DNA from: JAMCZU01 sp964479405
GTDB taxonomy: Bacteria > Patescibacteriota > UBA1384 > UBA12157 > JAENIV01
Length of the DNA: 28,298 bases
NCBI GenBank assembly: GCA_964479405.1
Contig: CAYZMA010000009.1
Location: 1 to 28,298 of the forward strand
Direction: 5' to 3'
Shown here: positions 1 through 8,056 of the stretch, piece after piece
Numbering within the stretch: the first letter of the stretch is position 1
Layout of the letters: every line of letters begins with the position of its first letter
Notes under the pieces: generated by a model
What the model saw: only the letters and a program-made list of their open reading frames with translations
Told to the model about the DNA's origin: nothing
Databases searched by the model: none
Program-made: the position numbers and the translations under genes

Positions 1-692
1 AACTTCTTGGTCAATTATTTCCAAACGGGCTTTTGACCAAGGTCGGAGTCGTTATCAGGGACGCCATTTTGGCGGCGCCACAACTTGCCCAGAAGATTCG
101 CGAAATTATCGCGGAAGAAATACAAAAGCTCAGTCTCCGGATTGAGCACATATCAAATGAGCTTCCTAAGCAAGTTCAGACCGAAGTAACGTATCAACTG
201 GCCAACAACAGTAAAACGGCCCAAATTGACGAAGAAGCATTGTACCAGAAGTTCGTTAGTCGGCTTCTTACTGACCAGAGCTTTCAGCGAAATTTTGCTG
301 AAGTCCAACGAACTAGTCGCCAGCGAGCTGAAGAAAGTCGCAGAGAAACCATCACTCAGATTATTGCGGGGATTCGTCATATTCCAATAATGGCTGTCAA
401 TCAAGATTTGGTTGACGATCTTGATGGAGGGATGGTCATTAAGAACATGAAGACTGACCAAACAAGGCTTAAGGCTGTTGAGGACGCTTTAGTCAAGAGA
501 CAGGACGAAATGGTTGAAGCCATAAAATCTCTTGTCTTAAAAAATAAGCAAGAATCTAGCGCCGAACTGATATCAAAGTATGCCCAGGTTCTGGTGGACC
601 AGGCTATACCCTCTGACAAACCAACCGAGGTACGTAGCGCCCTCCAAAACATTGATGAGGAAAACGAAATTGCTCCGATCCTCAAGAAATAA
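1..692 (+). CDS. Hypothetical protein, 5' end outside window
   Basis: The frame is open to the left edge (codons in phase with base 3), so the gene probably begins upstream. An internal TTG at 33 is the first start-like codon inside the window, but it has no clear ribosome-binding site. About 229 codons are visible before the TAA at 690-692. I do not recognise the family. The visible protein is charged and mostly helical, with two likely coiled-coil stretches (about residues 20-50 and 95-115 counted from the TTG) and a Lys/Glu-rich C-terminal half. There is no signal peptide or membrane segment. A hairpin follows 10 bases after the stop, and the next gene is on the same strand 71 bases on, so the two may be co-expressed. 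GC is near one half, higher than in most of the window, which hints at a different origin from the core genes. Confidence 0.6.
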   Translation, partial: LLGQLFPNGLLTKVGVVIRDAILAAPQLAQKIREIIAEEIQKLSLRIEHISNELPKQVQTEVTYQLANNSKTAQIDEEALYQKFVSRLLTDQSFQRNFAEVQRTSRQRAEESRRETITQIIAGIRHIPIMAVNQDLVDDLDGGMVIKNMKTDQTRLKAVEDALVKRQDEMVEAIKSLVLKNKQESSAELISKYAQVLVDQAIPSDKPTEVRSALQNIDEENEIAPILKK

Positions 693-701
693 CTTTACCT
701 T

Positions 702-740
702 GCATCACCTCCGTCCGATTGGGAAGGAGGTGATGCCTAT
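702..740 (+). terminator. Perfect 11-bp hairpin between two unknown genes
   Basis: GCATCACCTCC (702-712) is the exact reverse complement of GGAGGTGATGC (726-736), with a 13-base loop, followed by a short T-rich stretch (CTATTTTC). It could be a terminator or attenuator for the gene ending at 692. The left arm contains ATCACCTCC, the 3' end of bacterial 16S rRNA. The right arm is therefore an ideal extended Shine-Dalgarno sequence held in a stem. Confidence 0.55.
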
Positions 741-763
741 TTTCTGAATACAGGAGGTATGAA

Positions 764-2245
764 ATGAAACTCGATGATAAAATCAAAGGAATGTTTAGTA
801 CCGAGGTTTTTAACCTTGAGGCCCGACATCTCCCATCCAAAAATGGATCACCTGACTTTCCTGATGCAGTTAAGATGGTTCCTTACGATGCAGACATTGA
901 AGAAATTATGCGCATCCTTGGAATTGAAACTGACCACCTGCCGATCGTGTTTCCGGTCGCAGGTTTCTTCGCCAAAGATATGTCAAACTATGATTGCCGA
1001 TTGCGATGCAAAGGAAATTACATTCTGGCTTTCCCAGCAAACCGTTTTGCGCTGATCAAGTCTAAAGAGTGGGTACCCGGAAAAGAATTTCACACTCAAG
1101 ACTTTATCTTTGAACGAAACCAGAATGGTCAATATTTCGGCTTTCATCCAAGGACTGGCAAACGTATCATTCCTGGTAGGTTCCTTAAATTAACCAGCGA
1201 AGATAGCTATATTGCCATCCCAATGGAAGGCAAGGCTCTTAGACCATTAATGTGGGGTGGCGTTTGGATTCTTGACGAGCCTAAATATCTTGATGATCTT
1301 GACGCTTTAGTAGAGTACGACAATGAGGTTGCCGAAAGAGAAATAAACCGAGCCCTAATCATGGAGAGCTTCAATTTCGCTAGAGAGTTCCATTTTCTTG
1401 GAAAGGACCTAACGGTCTTTGAATTCGGCGGTACGCCAATGGGTCCTACAGGTAAGGTAGCAGGCAAGATTGAGGAGCTTGAAGCAAACACCATCCAATG
1501 GATTAGTGACATTGAACGTTGGGCTCGACGTGATGTACCGAGTGCCTTTCATGAGGATTTCTGGAAAGAACTTTCTCCAGAACAAAAAGCGAGAGCCAAA
1601 GATATAGCTGTCTTAACTCTCAAGGAAGTAGACTCAGCCATTGAGTGGACCAGAAGATGGCTTCAGAAAGCTGTTGCTAGCCTTTGGCAAAGACAGGCTG
1701 CCGGGCTTTCTTTGAACTTCAAAGTTCCTCATCCCAAAGGAAGGGATTGGCACGATGATTCGGCAGCAATTGCTCTTACGATTCCAGAGCTTCGCGAGAA
1801 GTTTCTTAATATCATTAAGGGTGTAGTTGAAATTAATCCAGAAACGACTGATATACCAAATCCAAAACCCTCTACTGATGCCCCAAAAGACAAGCCGGTT
1901 GCTGGCAAGGGGCAAAAGACTGAGCCACATATCAATGCAGAAACTCGCACAGTGGCTGATTGCGGTGAAGACTTCAGCAATTCCATTAGTGAAGCTGTCA
2001 ACCCAGAGGTTGTCAAGAAACTCAATGGAAAAAAGAGCAAACCTACTCCTTTTCAGGGAGTAATTGACGATCTCACTCCTGTAGAGGAGGCAAGTCTCAA
2101 TATGTTGAAGGTTTTCACTCCAGATGACCTGCTTAGCCACTTTAACGCTGATTTAGGGAAATACGATAACTTAGTCAATAAAACAAATATCCCTAAATCG
2201 CGCCTTAAAAAGGCGATCAAGAAAATCAAACAAATTACAAAATAA
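764..2245 (+). CDS. Hypothetical protein, 493 residues
   Basis: The ATG start is supported by a strong GGAGGT (754-759) four bases upstream. I do not recognise the family. The first ~170 residues look globular and beta-rich, with many Phe, Pro and Gly. Residues ~170-360 are charged and helical, with Trp-rich stretches. Residues ~365-400 are a Pro/Lys/Thr-rich linker. The C-terminal ~60 residues are helical and strongly basic, ending in repeated Lys-Lys pairs that could bind nucleic acid (inference). No signal peptide or membrane segment is seen. It follows the partial gene at the left edge on the same strand and shares its relatively high GC. An intrinsic terminator lies directly downstream, so this pair appears to form one transcription unit. 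It may be acquired DNA. Confidence 0.7.
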   Translation: MKLDDKIKGMFSTEVFNLEARHLPSKNGSPDFPDAVKMVPYDADIEEIMRILGIETDHLPIVFPVAGFFAKDMSNYDCRLRCKGNYILAFPANRFALIKSKEWVPGKEFHTQDFIFERNQNGQYFGFHPRTGKRIIPGRFLKLTSEDSYIAIPMEGKALRPLMWGGVWILDEPKYLDDLDALVEYDNEVAEREINRALIMESFNFAREFHFLGKDLTVFEFGGTPMGPTGKVAGKIEELEANTIQWISDIERWARRDVPSAFHEDFWKELSPEQKARAKDIAVLTLKEVDSAIEWTRRWLQKAVASLWQRQAAGLSLNFKVPHPKGRDWHDDSAAIALTIPELREKFLNIIKGVVEINPETTDIPNPKPSTDAPKDKPVAGKGQKTEPHINAETRTVADCGEDFSNSISEAVNPEVVKKLNGKKSKPTPFQGVIDDLTPVEEASLNMLKVFTPDDLLSHFNADLGKYDNLVNKTNIPKSRLKKAIKKIKQITK

Positions 2246-2275
2246 TATCATGTCTCTAAAGAGACGTTCATTTTT

Positions 2276-2307
2276 AACCCCGCCCCTCAAAAGGCGGGGT
2301 TTTCTTT
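2276..2307 (+). terminator. Rho-independent terminator
   Basis: AACCCCGCC (2276-2284) pairs with GGCGGGGTT (2293-2301) around an 8-base loop, then TTTTCTTT. It ends the plus-strand pair and also lies 3' of the convergent NIF3-like gene. A second small hairpin, GTCTCT-AA-AGAGAC, precedes it at 2252-2265. The minus-strand side lacks a T run, so termination is mainly for the plus strand. Confidence 0.9.
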
Positions 2308-2312
2308 ATCAA

Positions 2313-3260
2313 TTATTTTCGCCTAACGCGAATGAGTCCGCCGCAAGGAATAATTTTGATGTTTTTTTCAGAGAGTTTATCTAAAAACAAATTCATCCCT
2401 AAAGAATCCGAGGAAATATGGCCGGCAATGACAACATTAAGATGATTTTTCAAAGCTTCGGTTCGGTTTTCTTCTTTCATGTGCATCCCAATAATTGTCC
2501 CCACGCCCGCCTTTGCCAACTCTGGATAAATTTCTTTCGCTCCGGAAGTGCCACCGGTAATGTCCAGAGCAACAATTTTACCAGCCCGATTTTCAGGATT
2601 GCCGGCGAAAATCCGCGGTCCGGCATTGTTTAAAGTCGCAATCTTGTATTCCGGAATCTTTTGTAAAACTTCCACTATTTCCCCCACCAATTCCGGTTTC
2701 TTCTTGTCCATTAATTTTTGTAAAAACACGAAAACTAAATTATCGGCCGGAGTGTGAATATTCATTATTGGAACACCGGCCAAACGAGCCGCATCAACCG
2801 CCCGCGCATGGTTAGCCGGCGAAAGACCACGACTAACTTGTTCAATCCGTTCTCGCATCACGCCTTCAGCGACATTTATCGGCACGCCGTAGGCGGCCAT
2901 CAAATCGGCTTGCAAATGCATAACTTCATCAAGCGCCGCCAAAGCTTTGCCAATCGGATGGTGGGTAATAATTAAATCAATTTCAGTGTTAAGGGCTTTA
3001 ATAAGCGCAATTTCCGCTTCTTCGGCATCAATGCCAACTAAAATGGTTTTGACTTGTTTACTTAGATCGCCAAAATGAAGACGACTATCGGCATAAGGAT
3101 TAGTTAGATTTTCGCGATCAAAAAACTCGCGCTCTTCAGCCGTTAATTTATTAAATTTTTTCTTTTGAAGCTCAAGCCATCGTTCAATTCCACGCTTTCC
3201 GCGCGGATCTGCATTTTTTCCCATTTCCAAAGCAAGATTGTAGATTTGTTTAATTGTCAT
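2313..3260 (-). CDS. NIF3-family (NGG1p interacting factor 3-like) protein
   Basis: This 315-residue protein belongs by motif to the NIF3/YbgI-like family, ring-forming proteins with a dinuclear metal site and no agreed enzymatic role. The sequence shows the family signature ITHHPIGKAL near residues 98-107, with the paired His. A C-terminal VIAGHISSDSLGMN block (about 275-288) supplies the other expected metal-site His. The first ~70 residues are a helical, charged extension. Its ATG overlaps the metK stop (ATGA, 3257-3260), so it is translationally coupled to metK and expressed from the same promoter. That pairing suggests a link to S-adenosylmethionine or methyl-group metabolism, but this is inference from context. 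It ends just before the convergent terminator at 2276-2307. Confidence 0.85.
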   Translation of the reverse strand: MTIKQIYNLALEMGKNADPRGKRGIERWLELQKKKFNKLTAEEREFFDRENLTNPYADSRLHFGDLSKQVKTILVGIDAEEAEIALIKALNTEIDLIITHHPIGKALAALDEVMHLQADLMAAYGVPINVAEGVMRERIEQVSRGLSPANHARAVDAARLAGVPIMNIHTPADNLVFVFLQKLMDKKKPELVGEIVEVLQKIPEYKIATLNNAGPRIFAGNPENRAGKIVALDITGGTSGAKEIYPELAKAGVGTIIGMHMKEENRTEALKNHLNVVIAGHISSDSLGMNLFLDKLSEKNIKIIPCGGLIRVRRK

Positions 3261-4456
3261 TTGTCATTTATTGCTTTCTTTAGCTCTTCTACCTTATTCG
3301 TCTTCTCCCACGGCAAATCAAGTTCCGGTCGTCCAAAATGCCCATAGGCGGCGATTTTTTGATACAAAGGTCGGCGCAAATCAAGTTCTTTAATAATCAT
3401 CCCCGGGCGCAAATCAAAAACTTTGGTAATTGCTTCGGCAATTTTTTCGTCCTCTATACTATTAATAGCCGTGCCAAAAGTATCCACTCTAACCGACATT
3501 GGTTCCGGCCGACCAATAGCGTAAGCAATTTGAATTTCCACCCGCTCGGCTAATCCCGATGCTACCACATTTTTAGCCACCCAGCGAGCCGCATACGAGC
3601 CAGAGCGATCAACTTTAGTTGGATCCTTACCACTGAAGGCTCCGCCACCGTGTCTGGCATAACCGCCATAAGTATCAACAATAATTTTTCGACCCGTCAG
3701 CCCAGTATCGCCCTGCGGTCCACCAACTACAAATCGACCGGTGGTATTAACATAAAATTTAGTATTTTTGTCTAAGAGTTTTTCCGGAACAACTTTTTTA
3801 ATCACTTTTTCAATGATTTCTTTTTTCAGTTTAACAGTTGTTACTTCCGGATCGTGCTGGGCGGCAATCAAAACCGAAAAAACACGAACCGGTTTATCAT
3901 TTTCATACTCAACCGTCACTTGCGATTTGCCATCCGGCCGCAGGCCTTTGATAGTTTTTTTCTTGCGCACTTCGGAAAGCTTCTGACAAAGTTTATGAGC
4001 CAAAACAATTGGCAAAGGCATTAATTCTTTTGTTTCCCGGCAAGCATAACCAAACATTAATCCTTGATCGCCGGCGCCTAAATTTTCCAAATCTTCGGTT
4101 ATAATTTCGCCACTACTATCTTTCTCTTTGTAAGAATCAACCCCTCGAGCGATGTCCGACGACTGTTCTTTAATCGCCACTGCCACTCCGGAAGTTTCAC
4201 AACTAAAACCTTGCTCGGCAGTAGTATAACCAATGTCCTTAATCACATTGCGGGCAATTTTAGGAATATCAACATAAGTTTTGGTGGTAATTTCCCCGGC
4301 AATTAAACAAATTCCATTGGTAAGCATTGTTTCGCAAGCCACCCGTCCGCGGGGGTCTTCGGCGATAATGGCATCTAAAATGGCGTCGGAAATCTGGTCC
4401 GCCATTTTGTCCGGGTGACCTTCAGTCACCGATTCGGAAGTAAAAAGTTTTTTCAT
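3257..4456 (-). CDS. metK: S-adenosylmethionine synthetase
   Basis: MetK makes S-adenosylmethionine from methionine and ATP in the cytoplasm, feeding all methyltransferases, including the TrmO-like enzyme at the right end of this window. At 399 residues it has the normal length and three-domain layout. Visible signatures are SESVTEGHPDK near residues 8-18 (ATP and metal site), the GAGDQG loop near 128, GPQGDTGLTGRK near 250-262, and the Gly-rich GGGAFSGKDPTKVDRS block near 276-291. The ATG at 4456 has AAAGGA five bases upstream. The gene overlaps the next one (NIF3-like) by four bases. It is read from a TTGACA promoter about 140 bases upstream, so the transcript carries a long leader that can fold (see 4488-4576). 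The gene appears intact. Confidence 0.98.
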   Translation of the reverse strand: MKKLFTSESVTEGHPDKMADQISDAILDAIIAEDPRGRVACETMLTNGICLIAGEITTKTYVDIPKIARNVIKDIGYTTAEQGFSCETSGVAVAIKEQSSDIARGVDSYKEKDSSGEIITEDLENLGAGDQGLMFGYACRETKELMPLPIVLAHKLCQKLSEVRKKKTIKGLRPDGKSQVTVEYENDKPVRVFSVLIAAQHDPEVTTVKLKKEIIEKVIKKVVPEKLLDKNTKFYVNTTGRFVVGGPQGDTGLTGRKIIVDTYGGYARHGGGAFSGKDPTKVDRSGSYAARWVAKNVVASGLAERVEIQIAYAIGRPEPMSVRVDTFGTAINSIEDEKIAEAITKVFDLRPGMIIKELDLRRPLYQKIAAYGHFGRPELDLPWEKTNKVEELKKAINDK

Positions 4457-4487
4457 AATGTCCTTTCATAAATTATGTGATTAGGTG

Positions 4488-4576
4488 ATTAATAGTGATT
4501 ACGCCCCGCCTCGGCGTGGCTGTGATTAGTTGTAACGACGAATCACTTAATCACGCGTCAGCGAATCACTACTAAT
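4488..4576 (-). promoter_or_regulatory. Foldable 5' leader of metK transcript
   Basis: In the ~140-base leader between the promoter and metK, GCGAATCACTACTAAT (4561-4576) can pair with ATTAATAGTGATTACGC (4488-4504), giving a ~16-bp stem with one bulge and one G-U pair. The enclosed ~55 bases hold further short stems (GTGATTA/TAATCAC; ACGCC/GGCGT at 4501-4517). I do not recognise a known SAM riboswitch core here. It may be a metK control element or simply a repeat built from GTGATTA units. Confidence 0.4.
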
Positions 4577-4597
4577 TACTATTTAATACTTATTTTA

Positions 4598-4626
4598 ATT
4601 AAAACTTTCTACATCAATCGTGTCAA
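4598..4626 (-). promoter_or_regulatory. metK promoter, TTGACA-N17-TTTAAT
   Basis: On the minus strand TTGACA (4626-4621) and TTTAAT (4603-4598) are separated by 17 bases. The predicted start of transcription is near 4591. It is divergent from the prgI promoter at 4673-4681. Together these promoters, the metK leader and the prgI leader fill the 328-base gene-free stretch 4457-4784. Confidence 0.75.
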
Positions 4627-4672
4627 GCCCTCTTTTACAACCCACTAAAAGGGTGTCTGAAATTGCCAACCG

Positions 4673-4681
4673 TGTTATAAT
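4673..4681 (+). promoter_or_regulatory. Extended -10 promoter for prgI cluster
   Basis: TGTTATAAT is an extended -10 element (TGN plus a perfect TATAAT). No good -35 lies at the usual distance. The same nine bases occur in front of the giant gene (12563-12571), suggesting that the secretion block and the giant gene use the same promoter type. Confidence 0.65.
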
Positions 4682-4689
4682 ATATTTGA

Positions 4690-4766
4690 GATGAATAGAC
4701 TAATAGATGAATGGATAAATGGGGATAACCGGTAACTCTATTCCTCTATTTTTCTATTCATCTATT
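4690..4766 (+). repeat. Inverted repeat in prgI leader
   Basis: AATAGATGAAT (4702-4712) is the exact reverse complement of ATTCATCTATT (4756-4766), and a further GATGAATAG copy lies at 4690-4698. The repeat is in the untranslated leader just before the AAAAGGAG ribosome-binding site, so it could fold and influence translation of prgI. This is inference. Confidence 0.5.
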
Positions 4767-4784
4767 TATCCAAAAGGAGTTTTT

Positions 4785-5195
4785 ATGCAATTCCAAGTCC
4801 CCCAAGGTATTGATATGGAAGACAAAATTGTCGGCCCCTTAACGCTGATTCAATTTTTATATTTATTGGTGGGCGGGGTGATTGATTATCTTCTCTTTTT
4901 AAATCTTAAAGGCAATTTTATTTTTTGGATTTTAGCTTTGCCCATTACCATTTTCGCTTTAGCCCTTGCCTTTTTAAAAATTCAAGATCAACCAGTGTCT
5001 TATTTTGTCAGAGCCGGTCTTTCTTATTTATCGCGACCAAAAATCCGCATCTGGCAAAGACAAGGTTTCAATCCATCAATTATTAAAATTGTTCAAAAGA
5101 AAGCAACCACCGTTAAAGCCATCCCCAAGCGAAGAATTGAAAAATCAGAATTAGAAAAATTAGCATACACACTGGACACACAGGGTAAGAGATAA
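4785..5195 (+). CDS. PrgI family membrane protein
   Basis: PrgI-family proteins are small inner-membrane parts of type IV secretion-like systems in Gram-positive bacteria and CPR genomes, usually encoded directly before a VirB4 ATPase, as here. This 136-residue protein has the typical opening, a short amphipathic stretch with MQFQVPQGIDMEDKIVGPLT. Two membrane segments follow (about 23-42 and 48-66), then a basic cytoplasmic tail. The ATG at 4785 has AAAAGGAG six bases upstream. A longer in-frame extension back to 4719 would run through the leader repeat and is unlikely. The gene is transcribed from the extended -10 promoter at 4673. About 110 AT-rich bases separate it from the TraC-like gene. 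Confidence 0.88.
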   Translation: MQFQVPQGIDMEDKIVGPLTLIQFLYLLVGGVIDYLLFLNLKGNFIFWILALPITIFALALAFLKIQDQPVSYFVRAGLSYLSRPKIRIWQRQGFNPSIIKIVQKKATTVKAIPKRRIEKSELEKLAYTLDTQGKR

Positions 5196-5290
5196 TTTTC
5201 AATTTATAATCAATGATTCAAATTTAAATGTTTGAAAATTAAGTCATTGAAAATTTATTGAAAATTGTAAATTGTTAAATTGTAAATTGG
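5196..5290 (+). repeat. AT-rich repeat related to recF-dnaN spacer
   Basis: This intergenic stretch is built from ATTGAAAAT/ATTGTAAAT-like units in both orientations. The 22 bases at 5254-5275 are identical to 22625-22646 between dnaN and recF. It has no coding potential and looks like a dispersed spacer repeat. Confidence 0.55.
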
Positions 5291-5305
5291 TTATAAGGAG
5301 GGTAT

Positions 5306-5989
5306 TTGGGATTTTTTGGACCAAAACAACAAGTCGGCTCAACTCAAGATACCTTGAAGTTTGCCGAAATACGAAACGATACCGTCGTCTTAAAAGACGG
5401 TAATTTAAGGCAAGTTTTACTTTGCTCGTCTATTAACTTTGCCTTAAAAAGCGAGCAAGAACAAAACGCCATTGTTTATGCTTATCAAAATTTCTTAAAT
5501 TCTTTAAATTTCCCCATCCAAATTTTAATGCAATCAAAAAAACTTGATTTAAGTAATTATTTAAAAAAACTCTCCGAAAAAGCCAATTCTCAAACAAATG
5601 AACTCCTACGAAGCCAAACTTTGGATTACATTGATTTTATTAAAAGATTAATCAATTTGGCTAACATTATGGACAAGAGATTTTATGTCGTCGTCCCTTT
5701 TGCCATTCCGCCAAAAATCGGCCCCGGCAACCCCCTTTCTCGCAATCAACAAACTCAAACTTTGCTTTCCAATAACGAATTTGACACTTACGGCAAGGAA
5801 TTGGAGCAAAGAGTTCAAGTGATTGAATCCGGTCTTGGCACAATTGGCATTAGAACCGCTAAATTAAATACCCAGCAACTAATTGAACTACTTTACGGCG
5901 TCTATAATCCCGAAGAAGCTAATAAAGAAAAATTAACCGAAGCGGAAAATTTAACCGGCGATGTCGTTAAGTCGGAATTGGAGAAATAA
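5306..5989 (+). CDS. TraC-like domain protein of the secretion cluster
   Basis: This 227-residue protein resembles the N-terminal part of TraC/VirB4-type secretion ATPases, a piece that in CPR clusters is often a separate gene between PrgI and the ATPase. It has no P-loop. Residues 16-110 form the mixed alpha/beta region with the pattern FAEIRNDTVVLKDGNLRQVL, and the C-terminal half is helical. The first codon is TTG at 5306, read behind AGGAGGG (5296-5302). The spacing is short (four bases after GGAGG), but dnaA and the giant gene show the same short spacing. The stop codon (5987-5989) directly abuts the ATG of the ATPase gene, so the two are tightly coupled and probably fold into one functional unit. 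Confidence 0.75.
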   Translation: MGFFGPKQQVGSTQDTLKFAEIRNDTVVLKDGNLRQVLLCSSINFALKSEQEQNAIVYAYQNFLNSLNFPIQILMQSKKLDLSNYLKKLSEKANSQTNELLRSQTLDYIDFIKRLINLANIMDKRFYVVVPFAIPPKIGPGNPLSRNQQTQTLLSNNEFDTYGKELEQRVQVIESGLGTIGIRTAKLNTQQLIELLYGVYNPEEANKEKLTEAENLTGDVVKSELEK

Positions 5990-8053
5990 ATGCCCCCAAT
6001 TACACCTACTACCCAAATTCCAATCAAACAAAATAATCCCAATAATAAGCCGGGAACTTTTTGGAAAGAACAGCCCAATACCGGCAAGGGTGTTTTTAAT
6101 ACCGAATTTTATAAGCAGGGCATGACTTCCGTTTTAGACTTAATTGCCCCGGCCGCCTTTAAAATTGAACCGAATTATTTGCAACTCGGCAGTCTTTATG
6201 TCAAAACTTTATTTGTTTTTACTTATCCCCGCTATGTCCAAACTAATTGGTTGGCGCCGATTATCAATTACGATATTACTTTAGATATTTCTATGTTCGT
6301 CTACCCTATCTCCACCAAAGAAACCATGACCCAGCTCAAGAAAAAAGCGGGGCAATTGGAATCATCGCTGGCAATTGAACAAGAAAAGGGCATGGTCAGA
6401 AATCCCGAACTAGAAACAGCCGTTTCCAACATTGAATCTTTGCGCGATGTTCTGCAAAAAGGCGAGCTTCGTTTATTTCAATACGCCCTTTATTTCACTA
6501 TTTACGGCAAAAGTGTTGATGAACTAAATACCATTACCGAACAGCTGGAATCCACCTTGGGCGGAATGCTGATTTACACCAAGCAGTCATTGCTTCAAAT
6601 GGAGCAAGGTTTTAACTCCACTTTGCCACTGGGAATTGATGAATTAAAAATCGTCCGTAATTTAGACACCGCTTCCCTTTCCACCACTTTTCCTTTTACT
6701 TCGGCGACTCTTTCTTCCAACGACGGCATTTTGTACGGCCTCAACCGCCACAACAACTCTTTAATTTTGTTTGACCGTTTTAATTTGGAAAATGCCAATT
6801 CGGTTGTTTTTGCCAAAGCCGGCGCTGGCAAGTCTTACGCCATTAAACTTGAGGCTTTGCGATCGCTTATGCTGGGCACCGATGTTATTATTATTGATCC
6901 GGAAAATGAATATAAAACTTTGTGCGAAGCCGTCGGTGGCAACTACCTAAACATCTCTTTAAATTCCAATAAACGAATTAATCCTTTTGATTTGCCTAAA
7001 GCTGGCACCAGTGTTCAAGCCGGCGCATCGGGCGAAGATATTTTGCGTTCCAATGTCACCATGCTCCACGGTCTGGTTTCACTTATGGTTTCAAATTTGA
7101 CGCCCGAAGAAGATGCGATTTTAGAAAAAGCCCTTTACGAAACTTATGCTCTCCGCGATATTACCGCCGACATTGAAAGCCAAAAAAACACGCCGCCACT
7201 ACTTAGCGATCTTCAATCAGTTTTGGGCAATATGAGCGGGGGAGACAGTTTAGTCAAGCGGCTTTCCAAATACACCGAGGGGACTTTCAAGGGGCTTTTT
7301 GACAAACCAACCAACTTTGATTTAGCCAATGGTTTTATTGTTTTTTCCGTTCGCGATTTGGAAGAAGCTCTCCGACCAATTGCCATGTATATGATTTTAA
7401 ACTATGTCTGGCAAAGAGTTCGTTTTGATCAGAAAAAAAGAATTTTAATTATTGACGAGGCGTGGTGGATGATGCAACACGAAGACTCCGGCAAATTCCT
7501 TTACGCTTTGGCGAAACGGGCGCGCAAATATTATTTGGGACTGACAATTATTTCTCAAGATGTGGAAGACTTTATTGATTCCAAATACGGAAGATCGGTT
7601 GTCAACAACTCGTCAATGCAAATATTAATGAAACAATCAACCGCTTCAATTGACAAAGTGGCGCAAATCTTTAATTTAACCGAAGGCGAAAAGTTTCTGC
7701 TTTTGGAATGCGAAGTCGGTGAAGGTTTGTTTTTTGCCGGGCTAAATCATGTCGCCATTAAAGTGATTGCTTCTTACACTGAAGATCAATTAATTACCAC
7801 TAATCCGCAAGAATTGATGGAAATGCAAGTTGAAATGGAATCGGAAGAAAAACCAGAAGAAGAAGCACTGCCTGCTCCCCAAACTCCGCAGACTCCACCG
7901 CCACCAGTTGAAACACCAACAGCTAAGGCAACCCCTATTTCAGCAACTCATACCCAAACCCCACCGCCGGTACCCCCGATTCCGACTCCTCCTGCCGAAA
8001 CTATTACTACTCAAAACAGCGTGCCTCAACCCTTAGAAACCCCGGCGGAATAG
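5990..8053 (+). CDS. virB4: VirB4/TraC-type secretion ATPase
   Basis: This 687-residue ATPase is the motor of a type IV secretion-like or pilus machine at the inner membrane. Residues ~40-250 match the variable N-terminal part of VirB4 proteins. The HerA/FtsK-like ATPase core begins with Walker A AKAGAGKS (275-282), then the VIIIDPENEY block, and has Walker B ILIIDEAWW (485-493; Asp489, Glu490). A motif III-like LTIISQDVEDF stretch follows. The last ~80 residues are a Pro/Thr/Gln-rich tail of low complexity, probably flexible. It begins one base after the preceding stop and ends three bases before the wall-hydrolase gene, so all are in one operon. No VirD4-type coupling protein or relaxase is seen in the window, so whether it exports DNA, protein or pili is unknown. 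Confidence 0.92.
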   Translation: MPPITPTTQIPIKQNNPNNKPGTFWKEQPNTGKGVFNTEFYKQGMTSVLDLIAPAAFKIEPNYLQLGSLYVKTLFVFTYPRYVQTNWLAPIINYDITLDISMFVYPISTKETMTQLKKKAGQLESSLAIEQEKGMVRNPELETAVSNIESLRDVLQKGELRLFQYALYFTIYGKSVDELNTITEQLESTLGGMLIYTKQSLLQMEQGFNSTLPLGIDELKIVRNLDTASLSTTFPFTSATLSSNDGILYGLNRHNNSLILFDRFNLENANSVVFAKAGAGKSYAIKLEALRSLMLGTDVIIIDPENEYKTLCEAVGGNYLNISLNSNKRINPFDLPKAGTSVQAGASGEDILRSNVTMLHGLVSLMVSNLTPEEDAILEKALYETYALRDITADIESQKNTPPLLSDLQSVLGNMSGGDSLVKRLSKYTEGTFKGLFDKPTNFDLANGFIVFSVRDLEEALRPIAMYMILNYVWQRVRFDQKKRILIIDEAWWMMQHEDSGKFLYALAKRARKYYLGLTIISQDVEDFIDSKYGRSVVNNSSMQILMKQSTASIDKVAQIFNLTEGEKFLLLECEVGEGLFFAGLNHVAIKVIASYTEDQLITTNPQELMEMQVEMESEEKPEEEALPAPQTPQTPPPPVETPTAKATPISATHTQTPPPVPPIPTPPAETITTQNSVPQPLETPAE

Positions 8054-8056
8054 AAA

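Noticed and set aside
4457..4597. Known SAM riboswitch in the metK leader
   Set aside because: I could not find the conserved core of any SAM riboswitch class. Only generic stems and GTGATTA repeats are visible.
5990..6000. Frameshift splitting one VirB4 gene into two at 5989/5990
   Set aside because: The first part ends with a stop followed at once by an ATG in the same phase. Separate TraC-like and ATPase genes are usual in this type of cluster, so a coupled pair is more likely than an error, although a stop-codon mutation in a fused gene cannot be fully excluded.
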